Of a stretch of DNA of 36,982 bases, positions 1 through 9,412 are shown piece by piece (the first letter of the stretch is position 1; each line of letters opens with the position of its first letter). The stretch lies in NCBI GenBank assembly GCA_902595725.1, contig CACJRJ010000015.1:1-36982 (forward strand). The letters are read 5' to 3'. Below the pieces are notes generated by a model. It saw only the letters and a list, made by a program, of their open reading frames with translations. It had not been told where the DNA came from and did not search any database. A program made the translations under genes and the position numbers. This DNA comes from an uncultured Pelagibacteraceae bacterium (lineage in GTDB: Bacteria; Pseudomonadota; Alphaproteobacteria; Pelagibacterales; Pelagibacteraceae).

Positions 1-771
1 TCATTTACATTTGATGAAGAGACGGCATGTATAGGAGCTCCATTATTAATTGAAGAACTAAAAAAAAGAGGATTTAAAAAGGGAATATGTATTGTGGGTG
101 AACCTACAAATATGAAAATCATTGATGCTCATAAAGGAGCTTATGAATATACAACATACTTTGAAGGTTTGGCTGGTCATAGTTCTCAACCCCATAAAGG
201 TGTTAGCGCAGTCGAGTATGCTGCTAGATATGTTAATAAACTTATTGAATTAAGAGAAGAACTAAAAAAAAAAGTTCCAAAAGATTCTATATTTGATCCT
301 CCCTACTCTACTCTTTCTGTTGGAGGAATATTTGGAGGGATCGCACACAATGTTATCTCTGACAAGTGCCATGTTAAATGGGAAACAAGACCTGTGGTTA
401 AAGGTGATGCGCTATATTTAAACGCAGAACTAGATAAATATGTTAATGAAATACTTTTACCAGATATGAAAAAAGTTTATCCAGACTCAAAAATTTCAAA
501 AGAAATAATTGGAGAAATAATCGGATTTGATCGTGATGAAAAATCTGAAGCATGTGAGTTTGTTTCTAGTATAACAGGTGATAATTCAAGAGAAGTAGTT
601 TCTTTTGGAACAGAAGCTGGTTTATTCCAAGAAATAGGCATAAGCACTGCTGTGTGTGGTCCAGGATCAATAGAGCAAGCACATAAAATAGATGAATTTA
701 TTAAATTAGAAGAAATTAATAAATGTTTAAATTTCTTGAATGGTGTTAAAGATAAATCAATACAAAATTAA
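1..771 (+). CDS. argE: ArgE-like M20 deacetylase, 5' end missing
   Basis: The reading frame is open from base 1, so the gene runs off the left edge; 256 codons remain, against about 385 in the family, and the N-terminal third with the first metal-binding His/Asp motif is absent. What is visible matches acetylornithine deacetylase (ArgE) type M20 zinc hydrolases: the DEE metal/catalytic motif at visible residues 5-7, the segment GEPTNMKIIDAHKGA, the dimerisation-domain stretch AGHSSQPHKGVSA, and the C-terminal metal His in GPGSIEQAHKIDE. The GTG at 94 is internal, not a start. It ends four bases before the allantoinase gene, so it is probably co-transcribed with the ureide genes. The ArgE family removes N-acyl groups; the real substrate here could be a carbamoylated or acetylated product of ureide metabolism. 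Family call is firm, substrate is not. Confidence 0.85.
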   Translation, partial: SFTFDEETACIGAPLLIEELKKRGFKKGICIVGEPTNMKIIDAHKGAYEYTTYFEGLAGHSSQPHKGVSAVEYAARYVNKLIELREELKKKVPKDSIFDPPYSTLSVGGIFGGIAHNVISDKCHVKWETRPVVKGDALYLNAELDKYVNEILLPDMKKVYPDSKISKEIIGEIIGFDRDEKSEACEFVSSITGDNSREVVSFGTEAGLFQEIGISTAVCGPGSIEQAHKIDEFIKLEEINKCLNFLNGVKDKSIQN

Positions 772-775
772 ATAA

Positions 776-1678
776 ATGTCAAAAAAATATCCAAGGAACA
801 TGATAGGCTATGGTTCAAAAGAACCAAAAGTAGTTTGGCCAAATAATGCAAAACTTGCTTTACAAATAGTTCTTAACTATGAAGAGGGCGGTGAAAATAA
901 TATTCTTCATGGAGATAAGTATTCTGAAACTTTTTTGTCAGAAATTATAGGAGCCCAAGCATTTAAAGATAGACATATTAATATGGAGTCTATGTACGAA
1001 TATGGTTCAAGAAGAGGATTTTGGAGGCTTCATAAATTATTCCAAGAAAAAAAAATACCTATAACAATTTTTGGAGTTGCAATGGCGTTAGAAAGAAATC
1101 CAGAAGTATGTGAGGCAATAAAGAATGGAAATTATGAAGTTGCCTGTCATGGCTGGAGATGGATTGACTATCAAAATGTAAAAAAAAGTATTGAAAAAAA
1201 AGATATGAAATTAGCTATTAAAACTATAAAAAAAATTTTTGGCAAAAGACCTTTGGGTTGGTACACAGGAAGATGTAGTCCAAACACTAGAGATTTGGTA
1301 TTTGATGATGGTGGATTTTTATATGATAGTGACTCCTACAGTGATGATTTGCCTTATTGGGAATATAAAAAAAATAAAAAACAATTAATTATTCCTTATA
1401 CTTTAGATAACAATGATATGAGATTTGCCACAAATCAAGGCTTTAATAGTGGAGATCAATTTTATACATATTTAAAAGATAGTTTTGATGCTTTATATGA
1501 AGAAGGCAAAACTAATCCAAAAATGATGTCTGTTGGATTACATTGCAGATTAATTGGAAGACCAGGAAGAGTACAGTCACTTAAAAAATTTTTAGATTAT
1601 GCTCTAAAGTTTAATGATGTATGGATTTGCAAAAGAATAGATATTGCAAAACACTGGATTAAAAATTATCCAAGCTAA
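776..1678 (+). CDS. puuE: Allantoinase, PuuE type (polysaccharide-deacetylase fold)
   Basis: This 300-residue protein matches the metal-independent allantoinase PuuE, which opens the hydantoin ring of allantoin to give allantoate. It is cytosolic, with no signal peptide. Family landmarks are the N-terminal PRNMIGYG segment, ALQIVLNYEEGGE around residues 28-40, CHGWRW at 124-129 where true deacetylases carry metal ligands, GRCSPNTR at 165-172, DSDSYSDDLPYW at 184-195 and HCRLIGRPGR at 256-265. Length agrees with the usual 300-310. The next two genes carry out the following two steps of the same pathway, which makes the assignment strong. The start is the ATG four bases after the preceding stop; a nearby Shine-Dalgarno is weak, as for most genes here. 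Confidence 0.93.
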   Translation: MSKKYPRNMIGYGSKEPKVVWPNNAKLALQIVLNYEEGGENNILHGDKYSETFLSEIIGAQAFKDRHINMESMYEYGSRRGFWRLHKLFQEKKIPITIFGVAMALERNPEVCEAIKNGNYEVACHGWRWIDYQNVKKSIEKKDMKLAIKTIKKIFGKRPLGWYTGRCSPNTRDLVFDDGGFLYDSDSYSDDLPYWEYKKNKKQLIIPYTLDNNDMRFATNQGFNSGDQFYTYLKDSFDALYEEGKTNPKMMSVGLHCRLIGRPGRVQSLKKFLDYALKFNDVWICKRIDIAKHWIKNYPS

Positions 1679-1686
1679 AAAAATAA

Positions 1687-2679
1687 ATGAAAAAAAATAA
1701 TATTATTTACTTAAATGGATTAATTGATTTAGCTCAATCAAGACTGGGTTCAAAAATTGTTTATAAAACTGACGAATTCTTCGCACCTGCTAAAAGAATA
1801 ATTAACCCTTGGCCTCCTGTATTTAAAGAAGGGGTATTTGATAAACACGGTAAATGGATGGATGGATGGGAAACTAGAAGGAAAAGAACAAAAGGATATG
1901 ATTATCTAATTTTAAAATTTGGAAAACCGGGTGTTATAAAAAAAGTAGATGTTGATACTTCTTACTTTTCTGGAAATCACCCTGATCAAATTTCATTACA
2001 AGCTTGTATTAGTAAAAAAAAAATACCAGATAAAAAAACTAAATGGATAAATATTATTAAAAAAAGTAGAACTAAAGCAAATAGTCATCATTTTTTTAAA
2101 GTAAAAAATAAAAATTACTTTACTCATATAAAGTTAAATATTTTTCCTGATGGAGGAGTTGCAAGATTAAGAGTTTACGGTTCTATGAAAACTAAAAAAA
2201 AAATTAATAATAAAATTCAAAATTTGACATCTGTCGTAAATGGAGCAGTACCAATCGCTTGCAATAATGAACATTTTGGAAGAGCAGAAAATATACTTGC
2301 TCCTGGTGTTGGTAGAAATATGGGTGATGGATGGGAAACTAGAAGAAGCAGAGGAAAGAATTTCGACTGGATAATAGTAAAATGTTCATCACCAGGTAAA
2401 ATTAATAAAATTCAATTAGATACTCATCATTTTAAAGGAAATTATCCAGACAAATGTTCAGTGCAAGCAGCTTATATTCCTAATAAAATTTCAGAAAAAA
2501 ACATTGTTAATAAATCAAAAAGATGGGCCTATCTTCTTAACAAAATTAAACTCTATGCACATAAAAAACATAACTTTAATAATAAAATAATGAAAAATAA
2601 AAAAATAAATTATATTAGAATTAATATTTTCCCTGATGGTGGAATTTCTAGAATAAGAGCCTTTGGAAAAGCTGAATGA
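1687..2679 (+). CDS. alc: Allantoicase
   Basis: The protein hydrolyses allantoate to ureidoglycolate and urea. The sequence shows the internal duplication typical of allantoicase: DGWETRR occurs at residues 59-65 and again at 214-220, the F-x-GN-x-PD motif at 94-100 and 249-255, and NIFPDGG-x-x-R at 151-160 and again near the C-terminus. Each copy is one jelly-roll-like allantoicase domain. Length of 330 residues is normal. It begins nine bases after the allantoinase stop and overlaps the ureidoglycolate lyase gene by four bases (ATGA), consistent with translational coupling. The urea it releases has no obvious user in this window, since no urease genes are present. Confidence 0.95.
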   Translation: MKKNNIIYLNGLIDLAQSRLGSKIVYKTDEFFAPAKRIINPWPPVFKEGVFDKHGKWMDGWETRRKRTKGYDYLILKFGKPGVIKKVDVDTSYFSGNHPDQISLQACISKKKIPDKKTKWINIIKKSRTKANSHHFFKVKNKNYFTHIKLNIFPDGGVARLRVYGSMKTKKKINNKIQNLTSVVNGAVPIACNNEHFGRAENILAPGVGRNMGDGWETRRSRGKNFDWIIVKCSSPGKINKIQLDTHHFKGNYPDKCSVQAAYIPNKISEKNIVNKSKRWAYLLNKIKLYAHKKHNFNNKIMKNKKINYIRINIFPDGGISRIRAFGKAE

Positions 2680-3173
2680 CTGAAAAAATAATAACACCTA
2701 TTCCAATTACAAAAGAAAACTTTGCTAAATATGGAGATATGATTTCAACTAAAGATATAAAGCCTTTAGAAATAAACAATGGATATGCAAAAAGATATGA
2801 TGGTATAGCTAATTTAAATACTTCCAGTGATAATGGTGAAACTACAATTAGCATTTTTTCTGCTTTAAAAAGAAACTTCCCAATGAAAATTAATATGATG
2901 GAAAAACATCCTTTAGGAAGTCAAGCATTCATACCAATGAAAGAAACTACTTTTTTAGTATTTGTAGCTCCTAAAGAAGAGAAGTTAGATTTAAATAAAA
3001 TTGAAGCTTTTATTATCCCACCTGGTATAGGAGTAAATTACAATCCTGGAACTTGGCATTTCCCATTAATATCTACTGAAGATATGAATTTTCTAGTGGT
3101 TGATAGAAAAGGATCTGGAGATAATTTAGTTATTGAAAATTTAGATAAAGAAAATATTACTTTGAAATATTAA
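2676..3173 (+). CDS. allA: Ureidoglycolate lyase
   Basis: This 165-residue cupin-fold protein belongs to the AllA family, which splits ureidoglycolate into glyoxylate and urea. Diagnostic segments are ITKENFAKYGDMI near the N-terminus, MEKHPLGSQAFIPM in the centre, and PPGIGVNYNPGTWHFPL, which carries the conserved Trp-His of the active site. The size matches the family (about 160-170). The start overlaps the allantoicase stop by four bases. It is the last gene of the ureide operon and is followed at once by a strong hairpin. Product glyoxylate would enter central metabolism, for example via malate synthase, which is not in this window. Confidence 0.93.
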   Translation: MTEKIITPIPITKENFAKYGDMISTKDIKPLEINNGYAKRYDGIANLNTSSDNGETTISIFSALKRNFPMKINMMEKHPLGSQAFIPMKETTFLVFVAPKEEKLDLNKIEAFIIPPGIGVNYNPGTWHFPLISTEDMNFLVVDRKGSGDNLVIENLDKENITLKY

Positions 3174-3205
3174 AGCCCGCCGTGCACAACACTCGGCGAG
3201 CTTTT
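3173..3205. terminator. Bidirectional terminator between convergent operons
   Basis: The ten-base arms 3173-3182 and 3194-3203 pair with one mismatch around an eleven-base loop. A run of T follows on the plus strand and A-rich sequence precedes it, so it can end transcripts from both allA (plus) and the NCS1 permease gene (minus). It is one of few G+C-rich spots in the region. Confidence 0.8.
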
Positions 3206-3218
3206 AAATTTAAACTGT

Positions 3219-4673
3219 TTATTTGCCTCTTCCAGATATTGCCATATGAATGATAGCACCTAAAGCTGCTCCAATCATCCATGCATATCCTCCTCCTCCA
3301 CCTAAGTTAGCGAAGAAATCATCTAAACCTGCAAATAATATATTTGGCCAAACAGATCCAACTGCAACGTAACCAGAGATTACCCAAGCTAACATTGCTT
3401 TTCCATTGAATCCACCGTTGTAATGATATTTTCCACTTGCTTTATCAGAAAATAAATCATCTACATCAAGTTTTTGATTTTTGATTACATAATAATCAAC
3501 AATCATTATTCCAAATACTGGTGCTAAAATTGCTCCTAACGTATTCACAAATGGAAACATTCCCATTTGAGTTATAACAGCAACCCACATACCTCCAATA
3601 ACAAATCCAAAAATAGCAGTGATTAAACCACCTGTTCTAAAATTTATTTTATCTGGCATTAAGTTTGCAAGGTCATACGCTGGAGGTATAAAATTAGCTA
3701 CCATATTTATACCAACTGTAGCTGCAAAGAATGCAAAAGCTGCAATTAATGTTAAAAGTAAGTTATCTACTTTTGCTACCATTTCTGTTGGTTGAGCAAT
3801 GTACTCTCCAAATATTGCAATTGTACCACCAGTTATCATTAAAGTTATGAAAGAAAAGAAAACTACGTTACCTACTAAACCCCATAGGTTACCTTTTTTC
3901 ATTTCATCTTCATTTTTAACAAATCTAGCAAAGTCACCAAAGTTAATAACTACTGCAGCGAAATATCCTACCATAATTGAGAATACAGCCAAGAAAGCTC
4001 CAAATGAACCTAAGCCTTCAAATCCACCTGAACGTTCACCACCTGAAAATATTTCTCCAACTTCTGATAATAATCCACCACCAGCTTTAGCCCATATAGC
4101 TATCATTAAAACAATCATCACAATATAAACTGCTGGTCCAGCAAAGTTTAAAAATCTTCTAACAAGATCAATTCCCTGCCAAAACAGATAAACTTGAAAA
4201 AGTGAAACAAAAATAAATGATATCCACATTACTCCTGTCATTCCAAGTAATACTGGTTCGCCTTGTATTCCTGTTAAACCTGTAATTAAAAGTGCGACTG
4301 CTGTTGAAGCTGCATAAGTTTGAGCACCATACCAGAACATAGCAACAAGACCCCTTGCCATTGCTGGAAAATTGGCACCAAAAACTCCCATACTTACCCG
4401 AGCAAATACAGGATAAGGAATACCATGCTTAACACTTGGTTTTCCTGATAGGTTAACAAGCCACATTATAAAAAATCCTGCAAGTATTAACGCAAGAAAT
4501 ACTGCCCAGCCATTTAAACCTGAAGCAATAAATAATGAAGCCGCCAAAGTATATCCAAATAAACTTTGAACATCGTTAGCCCATACGTTAAAGATTTCGA
4601 ACCATCCCCATTTTTTCTCTGAACTTGGTGTTGGAGCTAAATCCTTATTATATAATTTAGAAGATCTACTCAT
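3219..4673 (-). CDS. NCS1-family nucleobase/ureide permease
   Basis: A 484-residue polytopic membrane protein with about twelve hydrophobic segments and the NCS1 N-terminal pattern: LYNKDLAPTP, then WGWFEIFNVWANDVQSLFGY. NCS1 proteins are sodium- or proton-coupled symporters for uracil, cytosine, hydantoins, allantoin or thiamine precursors. Its position, tail to tail with the allantoin-degradation operon, makes allantoin or another ureide/purine product the best guess, but substrate specificity cannot be read from the sequence. An unusually strong Shine-Dalgarno (GGAAGGAGG) lies seven bases before the start, which fixes the start and suggests high expression. The 141-base leader upstream (4674-4814) shows no clear conserved motif. 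Confidence 0.87.
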   Translation of the reverse strand: MSRSSKLYNKDLAPTPSSEKKWGWFEIFNVWANDVQSLFGYTLAASLFIASGLNGWAVFLALILAGFFIMWLVNLSGKPSVKHGIPYPVFARVSMGVFGANFPAMARGLVAMFWYGAQTYAASTAVALLITGLTGIQGEPVLLGMTGVMWISFIFVSLFQVYLFWQGIDLVRRFLNFAGPAVYIVMIVLMIAIWAKAGGGLLSEVGEIFSGGERSGGFEGLGSFGAFLAVFSIMVGYFAAVVINFGDFARFVKNEDEMKKGNLWGLVGNVVFFSFITLMITGGTIAIFGEYIAQPTEMVAKVDNLLLTLIAAFAFFAATVGINMVANFIPPAYDLANLMPDKINFRTGGLITAIFGFVIGGMWVAVITQMGMFPFVNTLGAILAPVFGIMIVDYYVIKNQKLDVDDLFSDKASGKYHYNGGFNGKAMLAWVISGYVAVGSVWPNILFAGLDDFFANLGGGGGYAWMIGAALGAIIHMAISGRGK

Positions 4674-4814
4674 ATCTTCCTCCTTCCATGTTTTCTACTT
4701 AGATAACGGTAAATTTTATGAGACTAATTTCAAGCGTTTATTACGTGTAAGTTAAAAACCGCCAATTCTATGATTTATAAAACCCAATTTGATCGATTAA
4801 GTTGAATTTAAAAT

Positions 4815-6248
4815 TTAGTTCCAGCCACCGACTGTTTTTACTTCCAAAAACTCTATCAGGCCTTCTGTTCCAGCTTCTCTTCCAATTCCAGAATGCTTAT
4901 AACCACCAAAGGGTGAAGCAACGGCTATACCAACTCCATTTACATCTACCATTCCTGATCTAAGTTTTCTTGCAACTCTTTTAACTTTTTCTTTATCTTG
5001 AGTTTGAATATAATTTGTAAGTCCATATGGAGTATCGTTAGCTATTGAAATAGCCTCTTCTTCATTTTCAAAAGGAATTATAGATAATACAGGACCAAAA
5101 ATTTCAGTTCTTGCAATTTCCATTTGATTATTAACATCAGCAAAAACTGTTGGCTTTACATAATATCCCTTTTCAAAACCTTTGGGTTTTCCTGTTCCAC
5201 CGGCAATTAACTTTGCACCTTCGTCTATTCCTTTTTGAATTAAATTTTGAATTTTATTATATTGTACTTCTGAAACTACTGGTCCAATATGGTCACCATC
5301 TTTCTCCGGTACATCTACTTTAGTATTATTTGCTAATTCTTTTACTTTTTCTACAGTTTCATTGTAAATTGATTTTTCAACAAGCATTCTTGTCGGTGCA
5401 TTACATGATTGACCTGAGTTTCTAAAACATCTTAGAACTCCTCTTGCCACAGCTTCTGAGTCAGCATCTTTAAAAATTATATTTGCGCCCTTTCCTCCAA
5501 GTTCTAAACTAATTCTTTTAAAATCTTTAGCGGCATTTTGAGAAATTAATGCACCAGCCCTAGTAGAACCAGTAAATGATATCATATTTACATCAGGATG
5601 ACTTGTTAATGCATCTCCAGTTGTTTCTCCATCTCCATTAACTAAATTAAAAACTCCAGAAGGAAATTTTACCTCATCAATCATTTCCGCAAGTAACATG
5701 GATGATAGTGGTGCTATCTCAGAAGGTTTTAATACTACAGTACAAGCTGATGCAAGTGCTGGGATTACTTTTAAATTAACTTGATTAATTGGCCAATTCC
5801 ATGGAGTAATTAAAGCACACACCCCTTTTGGCTCATATAACAATTTTTGATTATTTTTTTCTTCTCCTAAATCTTTTTCAAATTTAAAATCTTTTAAAAT
5901 ATTTTTAAAAGATTTTATATGACTGGCTCCTGTTGCAGCTTGCATTTCTGTTGAAAATTTCATAGGCGCTCCCATTTCAAGTGATATGAGTTTTGCCATT
6001 TCTGCCCAACGTTTTTTATAAACTACATATAATTTTTCTAATAAATCTAATCTTTCTTCTTTTTTTGAGAAAGCCCAACTTTCAAATGCCTTTTTTGCGG
6101 CTCTAACTGCATTATCTATATCTTTTTTTCCTCCAAGAGATATTTCGGCACAAATTTCTTCATTTGAAGGATCAATTACTTTATAATTTCTTGATTCTAT
6201 TGGAGAAACCCATTTTCCATCGATATAAAAATTTTTTCTATCTAACAT
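4815..6248 (-). CDS. NAD(P)-dependent aldehyde dehydrogenase
   Basis: A full-length 477-residue aldehyde dehydrogenase. Catalytic elements are all present: Asn151 in TPWNWPIN, Lys174 in KPSE, FTGST at 225-229, general base Glu249 in LELGGKG, and nucleophile Cys282 in GQSCNAPTR. It oxidises an aldehyde to its acid in the cytosol. The gene starts fifteen bases after the ureohydrolase gene and is the last member of the transporter-ureohydrolase set, so a plausible substrate is an amino- or guanidino-aldehyde formed from an imported diamine. No aminotransferase is adjacent. It is a close paralogue of the second aldehyde dehydrogenase at 23002-24432, alignable almost without gaps. Confidence 0.9.
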   Translation of the reverse strand: MLDRKNFYIDGKWVSPIESRNYKVIDPSNEEICAEISLGGKKDIDNAVRAAKKAFESWAFSKKEERLDLLEKLYVVYKKRWAEMAKLISLEMGAPMKFSTEMQAATGASHIKSFKNILKDFKFEKDLGEEKNNQKLLYEPKGVCALITPWNWPINQVNLKVIPALASACTVVLKPSEIAPLSSMLLAEMIDEVKFPSGVFNLVNGDGETTGDALTSHPDVNMISFTGSTRAGALISQNAAKDFKRISLELGGKGANIIFKDADSEAVARGVLRCFRNSGQSCNAPTRMLVEKSIYNETVEKVKELANNTKVDVPEKDGDHIGPVVSEVQYNKIQNLIQKGIDEGAKLIAGGTGKPKGFEKGYYVKPTVFADVNNQMEIARTEIFGPVLSIIPFENEEEAISIANDTPYGLTNYIQTQDKEKVKRVARKLRSGMVDVNGVGIAVASPFGGYKHSGIGREAGTEGLIEFLEVKTVGGWN

Positions 6249-6262
6249 TTGTGAAATTTAGC

Positions 6263-7222
6263 CTATAGTTTTTTTTTTGCAAATAAATTTGTTAATTCAT
6301 AAATAATAGTCGCAGCTGCCAATGATGTTACTTCAGCATGATCATATGCAGGAGATACTTCTACAACATCAGCTGATATCAAATTCATTCCTGCAAGTCC
6401 TCTTAAAACATTAACCATTTCTCTTGTAGTCATGCCTGCTATCTCTGGTGTACCAGTTCCAGGAGCAAAAGCTGGATCTAAAACATCTATATCTATAGAT
6501 AAATATAATGGATTATCTCCTACCCTATCTTTTATTCTTTTAGCAATTTTATCTGTCCCTTGAGATTGAAATTCATCACAATGAATTATTTTAAATCCAA
6601 AACTTGCATCATTTTTTAAGTCATTTCTGCTATAAAGTGGACCTCTTATACCTACATGCATGGAAGCGTCATCTAAAAATAAATTTTCCTCCCTTGCTCT
6701 TCTAAATGGAGTTCCATGTGTATACGGTGCTCCAAAATAAGTATCCCACGTATCTAAATGCGCATCAAAATGGACTAATGCTACTGGGCCTTTATTTATT
6801 TTATTTATTGCTTTTAGAAGTGGAAATGCAATTGTATGATCTCCACCCATACTAATTATCCCACTTACTTTGTTTAATAAATCTGTTGCTCCAGTTTCAA
6901 TTTGCTTAATTGCTTCATTAATATTAAATGGATTGCAAGTTATATCTCCAGCATCAGCAACTTGCTGTTCAACAAAAGGTTCGCTGTCATAGTTTGGGTG
7001 ATAATTGGTTCTTAAATGTCTTGAGGCTTGTCTTATACTTTGTGGACCAAATCTTGCACCAGGCCTATAGCTGGTTCCAGCATCAAATGGTATTCCCACT
7101 ATTGCTATATCACATTTTTCTACATCTCTTAATTCTGGTAATCTTGCAAAAGTTGAAGGTCCTGCAAATCTAGGAACTTTTGTTCCACTAACTGGTTGTA
7201 TTGTTTTTTTATTTTTTTTCAA
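6263..7222 (-). CDS. speB: Agmatinase-family ureohydrolase
   Basis: A 319-residue member of the arginase/agmatinase superfamily. The binuclear manganese ligands are visible: His129 in GGDHT, Asp153, His155 and Asp157 in HFDAHLD, and Asp244 and Asp246 in SIDIDVLDP; THGTPFRRA at 168-176 is typical of agmatinase/guanidinobutyrase. The enzyme releases urea from a guanidino compound such as agmatine (giving putrescine) or 4-guanidinobutyrate (giving GABA). The N-terminal PVSGTKVPRFAGPSTFARLP is shared by guanidinobutyrase and actinobacterial-type agmatinases. It sits 31 bases after the ABC ATPase gene and just before an aldehyde dehydrogenase, suggesting that it processes what the transporter imports. 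Substrate among guanidino compounds is uncertain. Confidence 0.9.
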   Translation of the reverse strand: MKKNKKTIQPVSGTKVPRFAGPSTFARLPELRDVEKCDIAIVGIPFDAGTSYRPGARFGPQSIRQASRHLRTNYHPNYDSEPFVEQQVADAGDITCNPFNINEAIKQIETGATDLLNKVSGIISMGGDHTIAFPLLKAINKINKGPVALVHFDAHLDTWDTYFGAPYTHGTPFRRAREENLFLDDASMHVGIRGPLYSRNDLKNDASFGFKIIHCDEFQSQGTDKIAKRIKDRVGDNPLYLSIDIDVLDPAFAPGTGTPEIAGMTTREMVNVLRGLAGMNLISADVVEVSPAYDHAEVTSLAAATIIYELTNLFAKKKL

Positions 7223-7253
7223 ATTATATTTATTTAAAATTTATACATAGTTT

Positions 7254-8042
7254 TTAATTTGCATCAAGCACTGCATGAAGAAATTGTTTTGTTCTTTCGT
7301 TTTTTGGATCACCAAACAATTGTTCTGGTGGTCCTTGTTCAAAGATTTTTCCCTCATTAAAAAAACATACTCTATCTGAAATTTCTCTAGCAAATCCCAT
7401 TTGGTGTGTAACCATAATCATAGTCAAACTATGTTCTTTATTTAAAGATCTAATTACATTTAAAACTTCTCCAACCACTTCTGGATCTAAAGCTGAAGTT
7501 ATTTCATCTAGCAACATTACTTTTGGTCTCATTGCTAAAGCTCTTGCTATTGCAACTCGTTGTTGTTGGCCTCCTGAAAGTCTTGAAGGATGTTGGTCTT
7601 TTTTATCTGTTAATCCAACTAATTCTAAAAGTTCAAGGGCTCTTTCTTCTGCTTCTTCTTTCTTCATACCTAAAACTTCAACTGGTGCTTCAATACAATT
7701 TTGAAGTGCTGTCATATGAGGAAATAAATTGAATTGTTGAAATACCATTCCAATTTTTGAACGCCTATCTCTCAAATATTTTTCATTTGCTTCGATCAGC
7801 TTGCCATTTGTATCCATATGGGTAAGTGGTTCACCATCCAAATGAATAACTCCGCCATTAATTTTTTCTAAAGTCATTAATACTCTTAGTACAGTTGTTT
7901 TTCCTGAGCCTGATGGACCAATGATTGAGACCATTTCATTCTTTTTAATATTTAAATTTAGCTTATCTAAAACTACAAGATCTCCATACTGTTTAGTAAC
8001 TTCATCAAACTTTACTATTATTTCTTGAGAATTTTTATCCAT
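7254..8042 (-). CDS. ehuA: Polar amino acid/ectoine-type ABC ATPase
   Basis: A 262-residue ATPase of the HisP/GlnQ class. Walker [10 protein letters not shown] is at residues 42-50, followed by a Q-loop in [11 protein letters not shown], signature [15 protein letters not shown], Walker [12 protein letters not shown] and the H-loop His in VTHQM. It energises uptake by the two permeases encoded just upstream; its start overlaps the stop of the preceding permease by one base. The set order binding protein, two permeases, ATPase resembles ehuBCDA. The ATPase itself does not reveal substrate. Confidence 0.9.
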   Translation of the reverse strand: MDKNSQEIIVKFDEVTKQYGDLVVLDKLNLNIKKNEMVSIIGPSGSGKTTVLRVLMTLEKINGGVIHLDGEPLTHMDTNGKLIEANEKYLRDRRSKIGMVFQQFNLFPHMTALQNCIEAPVEVLGMKKEEAEERALELLELVGLTDKKDQHPSRLSGGQQQRVAIARALAMRPKVMLLDEITSALDPEVVGEVLNVIRSLNKEHSLTMIMVTHQMGFAREISDRVCFFNEGKIFEQGPPEQLFGDPKNERTKQFLHAVLDAN

Positions 8043-8719
8043 TATTGTTTTACTTTTCCTTGAGCTACATTAACTCTTTTTTCTAAGTTTCTAACCCACA
8101 TAGCTGCTGGGATAGAAAGTGTTAAAAATATTATACCAACCATTGTGTAAGGTTCCAAATATCTATAATTATAGCCACCTACAGCTGTTGCTGCGTGAAA
8201 TAACTCTGCAACACCAATTGTTGATAAAAGTGGAGTGTCTTTGAAAATTCCAACTAAATAATTACCCATTCCTGGTATTGCAATAGGGAACGCTTGAGGC
8301 AAAACAATTCTTCTATAAGTATAAACTGTTGAGAAATTTAATGCTCTACATGCCTCCCACTGTGTTTTAGAAACTCCTTCTAATGCGCCACGATAAACTT
8401 CTGATAGATAAGTTCCAAAATGTAAACCAATAGTAATCATTCCACATAGCCATGCCGATAATTTTATGCCAAATTGAGGTAGTACAAAGTAAACAAAAAA
8501 TAATTGTATTAAAAGTGGTGTTGAACGGATAAACTCTACTATTTCTCTGTTAATTACATTTACAATCTTAGAAGGAGTTCTTTGGCCAAGTAAAAAAAAT
8601 AATCCAACAACTAAAGCTATTGCATAACCCACACCTGCAGCGATTATAGTATTTAAAGTTGCCCATAACATTTGTGGTAAAATTTCATAAGCAAAATCCC
8701 ATCTAAATCCCATTTCCAT
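8042..8719 (-). CDS. ehuD: ABC permease, EhuD-like
   Basis: A 225-residue inner-membrane permease of the HisM/GlnP family with about five hydrophobic segments. The coupling (EAA) loop reads [20 protein letters not shown], followed by the segment [15 protein letters not shown], and then [11 protein letters not shown]. The last two segments resemble EhuD of ectoine/hydroxyectoine transporters more than general amino acid permeases. It starts twelve bases after its partner permease and overlaps the ATPase gene by one base. Assignment to the family is firm; ectoine specificity is only suggested. Confidence 0.85.
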   Translation of the reverse strand: MEMGFRWDFAYEILPQMLWATLNTIIAAGVGYAIALVVGLFFLLGQRTPSKIVNVINREIVEFIRSTPLLIQLFFVYFVLPQFGIKLSAWLCGMITIGLHFGTYLSEVYRGALEGVSKTQWEACRALNFSTVYTYRRIVLPQAFPIAIPGMGNYLVGIFKDTPLLSTIGVAELFHAATAVGGYNYRYLEPYTMVGIIFLTLSIPAAMWVRNLEKRVNVAQGKVKQ

Positions 8720-8731
8720 ATTTTATACCTT

Positions 8732-9394
8732 TTACCTTCCAACCTTTCTTGCTGCTACTACTTCTAACCATCTTAAAAAAGGAACAAGTGCAAATCTTGC
8801 CATAATATAATAAATTAATAAAGCGGTACCAAAACATTGTGCAGAAAGCCAAGTAATAGAATTAATTTGTTTTGCTTCAAAAGTTAAATCAACAACTGTA
8901 ACAAGAGCTACGAGAGCAGTAGCTTTTAAAAGTTCCACTGTTAAGTTTGCAGCAGGTGGCAAAATAATTGGAAATATTTGTGGAATAATAATTCTTTTAA
9001 TTCTTTTTGTGGGGCTAAAATTAAGTGCATGTGCTGCTTCCCATTGACCTTTCGGTACTGCAAGTATTCCTGCTCTTACTATCTCTGCACCATATGCTCC
9101 AAAATTCATTCCTAAAGCAACTACGCCTGCAACAAAGGCTTCCAAGGAAAGACCAAAAAAAGGTAATACATAATAAACCCAAAATAATTGAACCAACAAA
9201 GATGTTCCTCTAAAAAATTCAATATATACAGTTGCTATTCCTTGTATTGCAGGATTTTTGGATAAACGCATTAAACCAAATATCATCGATATAATTACAT
9301 AAAGAATAGCTGAACAAACTAAAACTTTAATTGTAGTAACTGTACCTAACAAGAGTGTAGGTCCATGTTCGGTTAAAAATGCAAAATAACTCAC
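8732..9394 (-). CDS. ehuC: ABC permease, EhuC-like
   Basis: A 220-residue HisQ/GlnP-type permease. The EAA loop is EAAHALNFSPTKRIKRIIIP, followed by NLTVELLKATALVALVTVVDLTF, of which LLKATALV and DLTF are characteristic of EhuC. It forms a heterodimer with the next permease. It lies downstream of the binding-protein gene, separated from it by 76 bases that hold a strong stem-loop, so its expression is probably lower than that of the binding protein. Confidence 0.85.
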   Translation of the reverse strand: MSYFAFLTEHGPTLLLGTVTTIKVLVCSAILYVIISMIFGLMRLSKNPAIQGIATVYIEFFRGTSLLVQLFWVYYVLPFFGLSLEAFVAGVVALGMNFGAYGAEIVRAGILAVPKGQWEAAHALNFSPTKRIKRIIIPQIFPIILPPAANLTVELLKATALVALVTVVDLTFEAKQINSITWLSAQCFGTALLIYYIMARFALVPFLRWLEVVAARKVGR

Positions 9395-9412
9395 TAAAAA
9401 CCTTTAATTAAA

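Noticed and set aside
3799..4128. Antisense ORF inside the NCS1 permease gene
   Set aside because: Pro/Lys/Thr-rich translation without domain features; a shadow of a well-supported membrane protein gene.
4674..4814. Riboswitch in the permease leader
   Set aside because: No conserved core or convincing multi-stem fold could be recognised by eye.
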